A stretch of DNA of 48,209 nt from Hugenholtzia roseola DSM 9546 (GTDB lineage Bacteria > Bacteroidota > Bacteroidia > Cytophagales > Bernardetiaceae). Shown one piece after another: positions 42,924 through 48,209 of the stretch. Every line of letters starts with the position of its first letter. Position 1 is the stretch's first letter. The notes under the pieces were generated by a model. The model was not told the DNA's origin. It was given only the letters and a program-made list of their open reading frames with translations, and ran no database searches. The position numbers and the translations under genes were made by a program. The stretch is taken from the NCBI RefSeq assembly GCF_000422585.1, contig NZ_KE383890.1:1-48209 (forward strand), in the 5' to 3' direction.

Positions 42924-43793
42924 TTATTCTTCTATATTTTTTAGTTTTTTAATTTGTTCAATAGTTAAGCCTGTATCTTCTGCTATCTCTTCATTTGTTA
43001 GATTACGTTTAATAAGTTTTTTCACAATTTCAATCGCTTTTTCTTGTTTAGCCCTCCATTCTGCCTCAATTTTCAAAGAAAGTGCCTCGCTTGCTTTTAC
43101 GTGTAAGTAATCTAAGTAGCGATTATAACCATAAGTCTGTTCTTGATTCAGACGCATAACATCTAAAACCTCTTTTGCTTCTGCCAAACCTTTTGCCTTA
43201 AAACTATCTTTTACTTCACTATTTTTCAAAAAATAAACCCATTCGTCCAAAGTATCTTTGGCAATATCATTGAATTGATTTACTTTGATAATGTAATATT
43301 CGGGGAAAATATCAGAAATATTTTGCTTGGTAAAAGTTTCTTTTTGTTTATTTGAAAGTTGTAAAAGGTCGTGTTCGTGCAGACCCTGAAAATTGGTTGT
43401 CCCTTTATAGACATAATCTTTTCCTTGTCCTAAATCAAAATAAACGATATTAACAGAAATTACTTTTTTGATTTCGGAATAAGACTGCCCCAAACTCAAA
43501 TTTTCCGTTAGAGCTTTTGAAGCCCCATACGCCATGCGATGGAAATAATCGATTTCGTAAGTATTTTGAATCTCTACGATAACAAGCTCATTTTTAGCGT
43601 TTTGCACCAAAACATCGACGCGATTGTACTTATCTTGCTCGGTTTCTTGGTTGCCCTCACTTTCCAAAATCTTTTCAATTTTGATGTCTTCAAAAAGCAG
43701 TTCAGACAAGAAACCTTCCAACACAACAAAATTAGCCTTATTGCGAAGGAGTTTTTTCACTGCCCAGTCGAAACGGATTAGTCGCTTGCTCAT
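42924..43793 (-). CDS. Rpn family PD-(D/E)XK nuclease (copy A, intact)
   Basis: The 289-residue protein starts MSKRLIRFDWAVKKLL, as usual for Rpn proteins (also annotated as PD-(D/E)XK transposases). The nuclease motif is D60 in RVDVLVQ, with E74 and Q76 in LVIVEIQ. Residues 181-242 are a helical region, followed by a linker and a helix-turn-helix-like end (LTNEEIAEDTGLTIEQIKKL, about 265-284). A longer frame from 43922 runs through the promoter box at 43820, so 43793 is used. Rpn proteins cleave DNA, promote recombination and have been linked to phage defence. In E. coli, an inner start gives a small C-terminal inhibitor, and M213 here (codon at 43155-43157) could do the same; this is inference. 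Two more copies lie at 47.7-48.2 kb. Confidence 0.88.
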   Translation of the reverse strand: MSKRLIRFDWAVKKLLRNKANFVVLEGFLSELLFEDIKIEKILESEGNQETEQDKYNRVDVLVQNAKNELVIVEIQNTYEIDYFHRMAYGASKALTENLSLGQSYSEIKKVISVNIVYFDLGQGKDYVYKGTTNFQGLHEHDLLQLSNKQKETFTKQNISDIFPEYYIIKVNQFNDIAKDTLDEWVYFLKNSEVKDSFKAKGLAEAKEVLDVMRLNQEQTYGYNRYLDYLHVKASEALSLKIEAEWRAKQEKAIEIVKKLIKRNLTNEEIAEDTGLTIEQIKKLKNIEE

Positions 43794-43819
43794 GGTTTTG
43801 TGGTTAAAAATTCTTTTCG

Positions 43820-43827
43820 CAAAGATA
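43820..43827 (-). promoter_or_regulatory. -7 box of Rpn copy A
   Basis: On the minus strand this reads TATCTTTG, a perfect -7 box, 27 bases upstream of the ATG at 43793. No clear -33 TTTG is seen at the right distance. Confidence 0.5.
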
Positions 43828-43953
43828 ACAAAAATCCGCAAAAAAAATAGTTGTGTGGGGCAGGAGCAAACAGGAAATGCCTCTGCCCTACGCACGCAAT
43901 TTATAGCAGATGCGAAGGGCAAAGATTTAAGTATTTTTTACAAAAAATAATAA

Positions 43954-44337
43954 CTACTGTGGTATTTGAATAATTGTAGCAGCTATTACTTTCAAAGTGT
44001 TATCAAAACGTTTCCAAACTCTTAGGTAGCGAAACGTTCCTTCGGTCGGAGTTCCCAACATTTTTCCCTTTGCCTTCATCATAACGATTGAGATTGCTGT
44101 ATCGCCAATGATTTTGATGTCTTCTATTTGAGTGGAAGCCTCCTCGATGGTCATTGTTTTCGCTTTATGGGCATCTAAGTCCATTTTTTTAGTAACAACC
44201 TGCCCTACTGGTGTAACTGCAAGCAAGTCATCGTGTAAAAGTTGGTCAAGTGTTTCCACATCACTTATCAGTTGGGCAGAAAATAGTTTGTTTTCTGCTT
44301 CAACGACCTCTTGGGACTTAATTTCTATTTGGTTCAT
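43954..44337 (-). CDS. NTF2-like (SnoaL/DUF4440) protein
   Basis: The 127-residue protein has the cone-shaped alpha+beta fold of the NTF2 superfamily: an N-terminal helix (EVVEAENKLFSAQLISDVETLDQLLHDD), then LLAVTPVGQVVTKKMDLDAH and the strands TAISIVMMKAKGKM and GTFRYLRVWKRFDNTLKVIAATIIQI. DUF4440-type members occur as small cytoplasmic proteins that may bind or isomerise small molecules. No catalytic residue can be named. It has no signal peptide and stands alone between the Rpn and GNAT genes. Confidence 0.82.
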   Translation of the reverse strand: MNQIEIKSQEVVEAENKLFSAQLISDVETLDQLLHDDLLAVTPVGQVVTKKMDLDAHKAKTMTIEEASTQIEDIKIIGDTAISIVMMKAKGKMLGTPTEGTFRYLRVWKRFDNTLKVIAATIIQIPQ

Positions 44338-44485
44338 ATTCAGTTTTTATTTTTTGTATTTCAATTTTTTGACAATAAAAAGCAAGCCTACTCAAATTAA
44401 GACGACTTGTCTGGTTGTCAAGTCATAATGATTGCAATAGTAGCATAAGTTTTAGTAATATAATCCTTACACTTTAAAAACAAAA

Positions 44486-44764
44486 CTACATAACATCACG
44501 TATTTCTGACATTTTCTCAAATACGCTTTTTGCAAATGGGCATAAGGGAATAATTTTAACTCCTTTTTCTCTAGCAAATTCAACGGCTTTCAAGACCATT
44601 TGTTTCCCCGCACTTTTTCCCTTCAAGACCTCACTCACTTCGGTGTGGTCTATGATAAAGTGGCTTGTTCCTACCCAAGTGTAGGTCATCTCGGCCTGCT
44701 GAACCTTGTTTTCAAGAATGTAGAACTTTCCTTTTTTTCCGTTGTCTTCTTGCAAAATTTCCAT
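44486..44764 (-). CDS. Small GNAT-type N-acetyltransferase (YjdJ-like)
   Basis: The 92-residue protein fits the minimal GNAT family (GCN5-related, YjdJ-type). AEMTYTWVGTSHFIIDHTEV forms the central strands, and the acetyl-CoA loop region is GKSAGKQMVLKAVEFAREKG. C-terminal VKIIPLCPFAKSVFEKM is also characteristic. These short proteins carry the whole acetyl-CoA-binding core, but substrates are mostly unknown. It is a single-gene minus-strand unit in the AT-rich accessory tract. Confidence 0.88.
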   Translation of the reverse strand: MEILQEDNGKKGKFYILENKVQQAEMTYTWVGTSHFIIDHTEVSEVLKGKSAGKQMVLKAVEFAREKGVKIIPLCPFAKSVFEKMSEIRDVM

Positions 44765-45072
44765 AATTGCGTTTTTAGATTGAAAACTATTTGAGTAGAA
44801 TTTTTAAAAACTATAAATAGTTTTTTGTTTGCTTAGAAGTATTTGAAAGTTGTATTTTATAGAGATTAAATTCTATATTACAAAATTTACTTAGATAAGC
44901 TAATAAGTAAATCCGTTGCAAATACTCAGTAAAGGTAAGTTTTCTTTTCAAGCTATGCAAGTGTTAGCGATAAAAAAATCTTGTAAGAGAGCAAATTTTT
45001 TGTAGAAAATATGAAAGTGAAAATTATAAAATTGAGTTATTTTTGATAAAGATACGATTTTTATGTAGCTTT
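44765..45072. other. AT-rich spacer, no gene seen
   Basis: The 308 bases are very AT-rich. I see no open frame, promoter of the usual type or convincing hairpin. Confidence 0.45.
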
Positions 45073-45789
45073 TCAGGTTAGCCTTTCTGCCCATTTCAGT
45101 TCTGTTGGTAGTTCTATATTCGAAAATTCAAGGTGTATCACTCGTCTTTTCTTGTTGTTAGTTGTCCGATTTGAACTATGTAAAATTAGGGGCTTCATAA
45201 TCATTATTCCGCCTTTATCTACATTGCAGACGGTTTCTACCTCTACTTTCCAATCGATTGTTTCGGGTCTGTAAATTTTTTTTAGGTGCGACTTCGGAAT
45301 TACCCTTAGTGCGCCGTTATTTTCGTCTGTGTTGTCAAGGTGGATTCGGATTGTATAAATATTTTCTATTATATTGATTGGTGGCTGAACTGAAAACTGG
45401 TTTTGTTTTTTTGTCCAAAAGTTAAAATTTTCAAGTTCTACTTTTTTATCTACTGAAATTGTCAAATCTTGGTGATAGGGAACATACCAATTCGAGTTTT
45501 CTGTTTTATCAAAATAAATACTTTTTACAACAAAATAATCATTTCCAAAAAATAATTTAATCGTGTTTTTTAAATTATTATTAAATATTGTATTTTTTAT
45601 TTCTGGAACTTCTTTCAAAAACTGCCTAATGGCAAAAAGGTCTGGCGATTTTCTGAAAGTATCTTTGGTCTTATCAGTTTGGTCGATGATAAATAAAATC
45701 TTTTCTATTTCTTTGTCGGAATAGATATTATTAATAATCGTAAAGCCATTATCTATAAGCTCATTTTTATGTTTTGTTATATTTTTCAT
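45073..45789 (-). CDS. Phytanoyl-CoA dioxygenase (PhyH) family oxygenase
   Basis: From the ATG at 45789 this is a 238-residue Fe(II)/2-oxoglutarate dioxygenase. The iron ligands are the HxD of VPYHQDLTISVD and the distal histidine in LILHSSNRTT, with the 2-oxoglutarate arginine shortly after (KKRRVIHLEF). GALRVIPKSHLKK is typical of PhyH proteins. A longer frame from 45879 is rejected because it begins inside the promoter box. Substrates of bacterial members include small alcohols, amino acids and natural-product intermediates; nothing nearby tells which. It has a promoter cassette shared with the gene at 46842. Confidence 0.85.
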   Translation of the reverse strand: MKNITKHKNELIDNGFTIINNIYSDKEIEKILFIIDQTDKTKDTFRKSPDLFAIRQFLKEVPEIKNTIFNNNLKNTIKLFFGNDYFVVKSIYFDKTENSNWYVPYHQDLTISVDKKVELENFNFWTKKQNQFSVQPPINIIENIYTIRIHLDNTDENNGALRVIPKSHLKKIYRPETIDWKVEVETVCNVDKGGIMIMKPLILHSSNRTTNNKKRRVIHLEFSNIELPTELKWAERLT

Positions 45790-45848
45790 ATTTTTATGTT
45801 TTTTAGTAAAATATAAATACTCGCGCTCGAATCCCATAACTTTCGCCC

Positions 45849-45882
45849 CAAACTTACGAAACGCCCGACAAATTTCCAAATA
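45849..45882 (-). promoter_or_regulatory. Promoter cassette copy 1 (PhyH gene)
   Basis: On the minus strand, TTTG (45877-45880) and TAAGTTTG (45849-45856) are exactly 20 bases apart. Both match the Bacteroidota -33 and -7 elements. The whole 34-bp block matches 47439-47472 at all but three positions. It lies 60 bases before the ATG at 45789. Confidence 0.75.
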
Positions 45883-45889
45883 AGAGTGG

Positions 45890-46258
45890 GCTTTTTAAGG
45901 AAAGAAAATTATATCGCTTAAATTAATTATAAAAATATTTTAAAATACAACTAATTTTGTAAATTTTCAATACATACTCCATGCAATTACATATAATATA
46001 TTTATTTTTTTAATATAATATTTTAATTTTTTTTCATGTTTTTGCATGACACTGTTTTAAAACTTTAACCTCAATCTCTTCTCCTATACAAATCAGGACA
46101 TGGTTTACGCTCTTATTATCACTATAATTTTTAAATTGAAACAGAAGTTATTACTAAAAATATAAGAGATTTACGACTTATTTTGCCTGAATAAAGAGTT
46201 ATTTAGTATTTTATTTTTTAAAAATTATTACTACTTTTAAAATATTTTCGCATACTCA
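45890..46258. other. AT-rich spacer, no gene seen
   Basis: About 370 bases of extremely AT-rich sequence lie between the PhyH promoter and the DUF1398 terminator. No open frame of note, promoter or repeat was found. Confidence 0.45.
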
Positions 46259-46294
46259 AAAAGTGGCGCAAGATATAATCCAAACGCCACTTTT
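46259..46294 (-). terminator. Terminator of the DUF1398 gene
   Basis: AAAAGTGGCG (46259-46268) and CGCCACTTTT (46285-46294) form a perfect 10-bp stem with flanking A/T runs, 27 bases past the DUF1398 stop. Confidence 0.75.
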
Positions 46295-46320
46295 GCTTTT
46301 TTCTATAAAATAATATAATA

Positions 46321-46710
46321 TTATTCTGGTATTTTTTCTACTAAGATTTTATTTTTTGCCTTATCGTAATAAGTGCAGGTCATTTTATCCATAGAAATTT
46401 CCCATTTTTCAATGCCCGTTTCGGCGCACATCTTAATGAAGGTCAGATAATTGGTTTTTCCTTGTTGGTGTGCCAAAAGCTCTGCCTTAAATTTTTCAAT
46501 TTCGGGTATCTCGGCAATCGTTATTGGCTCATACTTTGCTGGTGTCGTGGCTGCATGGTCGCCTACTCCGTAATAGTCAGTGTGTCCGTCAGTTACGTAG
46601 GACTGATAATGCGTAACGCCCAAAGACTTGATTTCCTTGATGTAAGCGGGGAAGTCTGCGCCCGATTTCACCTTGCGGTGAGCTGATTCTATTTGTTCGA
46701 TTGTAAACAT
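46321..46710 (-). CDS. DUF1398 family protein
   Basis: The 129-residue cytoplasmic protein fits DUF1398, a family of small proteins in Enterobacteria (YbcV-like) and Bacteroidota. It shows FTIEQIESAHRKVKSGADFPAY, LGVTHYQSYVTDGHTDYYG and the C-terminal ISMDKMTCTYYDK block. The function is unknown; there is no obvious catalytic signature. It is preceded by an AT-rich leader and ends in the strong hairpin at 46259-46294. Confidence 0.88.
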   Translation of the reverse strand: MFTIEQIESAHRKVKSGADFPAYIKEIKSLGVTHYQSYVTDGHTDYYGVGDHAATTPAKYEPITIAEIPEIEKFKAELLAHQQGKTNYLTFIKMCAETGIEKWEISMDKMTCTYYDKAKNKILVEKIPE

Positions 46711-46841
46711 TTTTTGATTTTTAAGGTTGAAATAGTAAGATTACAAATATAGGTTTTGGGATACTTATTTGTAAAATTGATATGATAAAAATATTTTTAT
46801 TTGTAACAAAATATAAGAAATTAAATACTACAAAGTTGATT

Positions 46842-47333
46842 TTAGGGAATCGATACTTCTTTTTTCTCAAACCATGGTTTTACTAGAACGCTTTTATCTA
46901 TAAGACCTTTTGTTTTTTTATTTTGAATTTTATCTTTTTTCGAGTAAGTATATATTATTCCATCTTTAAATAACAGCCTATTAGGGGGGAGTTTTCTGCT
47001 CTGTCCTCCAGAAGAAACAATATTAGTTATATATTCATTATGTAAGATTGTATTAGAAATTTTATCATAAGATAAAACCATTTTTAACTCATCTTTAACT
47101 ATTAAAGTATCTTTAATTTCATTTATTTTTAAATAAATAAATTTATCTTCTTTAATTTGCCACGTCCCTACATTCCAACTTGAAGATAGGTCTAATTTCC
47201 AAGTGTATTCAAATGTGTTATCTGAATTTAAAACTAAACACTCACCAAGTTCGTTTTGATAAATACCAACTATTTTTTCTTGAGCATTTAAAAATAGGCT
47301 AAACAAGATAAAAATCAACATAAGTGTTTTCAT
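46842..47333 (-). CDS. Small exported protein of unknown function
   Basis: The 163-residue protein starts with a Sec signal peptide (MKTLMLIFILFSLFLNAQ). The mature part has a lipocalin-like run of strands: KIVGIYQNELGECLVLNSD, FEYTWKLDL, SWNVGTWQIKEDKFIYL, then KDTLIVKDE. The GIYQ start and the later TWQIKEDKF strand resemble small periplasmic lipid- or ligand-binding proteins, but I cannot name a family. Its promoter is a duplicate of the one before the PhyH gene. It is a single-gene unit in the accessory tract. Confidence 0.65.
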   Translation of the reverse strand: MKTLMLIFILFSLFLNAQEKIVGIYQNELGECLVLNSDNTFEYTWKLDLSSSWNVGTWQIKEDKFIYLKINEIKDTLIVKDELKMVLSYDKISNTILHNEYITNIVSSGGQSRKLPPNRLLFKDGIIYTYSKKDKIQNKKTKGLIDKSVLVKPWFEKKEVSIP

Positions 47334-47438
47334 ATTATTACATTTTAAATAATTTATTAAAGAAAGTTTTTATAATTTTTCGTATTAAAGATTCAAAAGA
47401 AAGGGAAACAAAAAACAACTAAACCTTTTACTTTATCT

Positions 47439-47472
47439 CAAACTTACAAAATTCCCGACAAATTTCCAAATA
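47439..47472 (-). promoter_or_regulatory. Promoter cassette copy 2 (exported protein gene)
   Basis: On the minus strand TTTG (47467-47470) and TAAGTTTG (47439-47446) are 20 bases apart, identical in layout to the PhyH promoter. The block matches 45849-45882 almost entirely. It is 106 bases before the ATG at 47333, so the leader is longer than for PhyH. Confidence 0.72.
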
Positions 47473-47687
47473 GAAGAAGTTTTTTGACGAAAAAAGTCAG
47501 AAAATTGTTATTTTACGGTGTACATTGCAGTTATATAAACTTTGTACAATCATTTTTCAAATTATCTACTCAATCAAAATTACAGAGCCACTATGTCCAA
47601 TTTTTTTTACAAACTCAGGTGTTTCCGCTTCTCCCAAATAGGAGCGGACAAACAAAACGGTAAAAAATCACACACCCAAAAACGTGT

Positions 47688-47811
47688 AATTTTGATGTCT
47701 TCAAAAAGAAGTTCGGACAAAAAACCTTCCAACACAACAAAATTAGCCTTGTTGCGAAGGAGTTTTTTCACTGCCCAGTCGAAACGGATTAGTCGCTTGC
47801 TCATGGTTTTG
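47688..47811 (-). pseudogene. Rpn N-terminal fragment (copy C)
   Basis: From the ATG at 47804 the first 39 residues match Rpn copy A (MSKRLIRFDWAVKKLL and on, ending FEDIKI), after which similarity stops. At DNA level 124 bases match 43677-43800 with only four differences, including ten bases upstream of the ATG. The catalytic residues are absent, so this is a dead fragment left by a recombination or truncation. It begins 34 bases after the end of the next copy. Confidence 0.8.
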
Positions 47812-47837
47812 TTTTATTTTTTTTAATTGAAAAAATG

Positions 47838-48209
47838 TTATTTTTTGTTTCGCAAGGCTTCTATTTGGTCAATGGTTAAGCCCGTGTGTTTGGCTATCTC
47901 ACTATTAGTCAAACTTGTAGTGAAAAGGCTTTTCGCAATCTCAACAGAGTTTTTATATTTTTCATCTTTCCGCACTTTCTGCTCTGCCTCTGCTATTTTC
48001 TTTTCCATTAGCTCCTCTTGTTGGATTTTCAAAGAAAGTGCCTCACTTGCCTTTACGTGCAGGTAGTCCAAATAGCGATTATAACCATAAGTTTGTTCCT
48101 GATTCAGACGCATGACATCTAAAACCTCTTTTGCTTCTGCCAAACCTTTTGCCTTAAAACTATCTTTTACTTCACTATTTTTCAAAAAATAAACCCATTC
48201 GTCCAAAGT
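47838..48209 (-). CDS. Rpn family nuclease, copy B (5' end beyond the window)
   Basis: Only the C-terminal 123 codons are inside the window; the frame is open to base 48209. Sixty-two residues from TLDEWVYFLK to EALSLKI are identical to copy A, and the outermost 90 bases or so are identical in DNA. After that the linker differs (QQEELMEKKIAEAEQKVRK) before a similar end, LTNSEIAKHTGLTIDQIEAL. No stop or frameshift is seen in the visible part. The N-terminal nuclease motifs cannot be checked here. Confidence 0.85.
   Translation of the reverse strand, partial: TLDEWVYFLKNSEVKDSFKAKGLAEAKEVLDVMRLNQEQTYGYNRYLDYLHVKASEALSLKIQQEELMEKKIAEAEQKVRKDEKYKNSVEIAKSLFTTSLTNSEIAKHTGLTIDQIEALRNKK

Noticed and set aside
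42924-48209. Accessory tract read as a complete defence island or integron
   Set aside because: Only the Rpn genes have a defence link; there is no integrase, attC-like site or other known defence operon.

Overview
The window is chromosomal DNA from a member of the Bacteroidota, most likely the Cytophagales or a related gliding lineage. Evidence includes Bacteroidota-type promoters (TTTG, about 20 bp, TAnnTTTG), a very large secreted metalloprotease with a type IX secretion C-terminal sorting domain, families typical of the phylum (DUF2490, DUF4421, SiaC/DUF1987, a PTPS next to folE), no recognisable Shine-Dalgarno sequences, and AT-rich intergenic spacers full of hairpins. No rRNA, tRNA, CRISPR array, prophage or replication origin was recognised. 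Genus and species cannot be fixed from the sequence alone.

Layout. 1-4.6 kb (+): SiaC-like regulator, an E1-like ThiF/MoeB enzyme, then an M20 amidohydrolase and alanine racemase pair. 4.9-22.5 kb (mostly -): a run rich in methionine and sulfur metabolism: metH, metF, two envelope or secreted unknowns, an SPFH/GYF protein, a 1099-residue homologue of plant methionine S-methyltransferase, a ComA-like phosphosulfolactate synthase, an unknown acidic protein and asd. A two-gene secreted/outer-membrane operon (8.9-10.2 kb, +) sits between metH and metF. 22.5-25.2 kb: intergenic mobile repeats and a fatty acid desaturase. 25.2-32.1 kb (+): the 2309-residue metalloprotease with five 75-residue repeats. 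32.2-33.1 kb: an IS transposase remnant. 33.2-42.9 kb: a small Lys/Cys-rich exported protein, PTPS and folE (overlapping), a UbiA prenyltransferase, a DUF4421 protein, an orphan NuoL-like subunit tail-to-tail with a ClC transporter, and acetyl-CoA synthetase. 42.9-48.2 kb (-): an AT-rich accessory tract of small single-gene units: three Rpn nuclease gene copies (one intact, one a fragment, one running off the end), NTF2-like, GNAT, PhyH dioxygenase, DUF1398 and a secreted unknown.

How genes work together. MetF makes methyl-tetrahydrofolate, MetH uses it to make methionine, the MMT homologue would consume methionine and S-adenosylmethionine to make S-methylmethionine, and Asd feeds the aspartate branch toward homoserine and methionine. 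The ComA homologue (sulfite plus phosphoenolpyruvate) may feed sulfonate or sulfonolipid synthesis, which is known in gliding Bacteroidota; that link is inference. FolE and PTPS share dihydroneopterin triphosphate.

Most unusual points: (1) the plant-type MMT architecture in a bacterium, with an apparently intact pyridoxal-phosphate lysine in its C-terminal aminotransferase domain; (2) two miniature mobile element families with terminal inverted repeats and target duplications, one copy sitting inside a hairpin between the MMT and ComA genes; (3) a near-identical promoter cassette duplicated in front of two unrelated genes; (4) Rpn nuclease copies sharing a near-identical core with divergent linkers.
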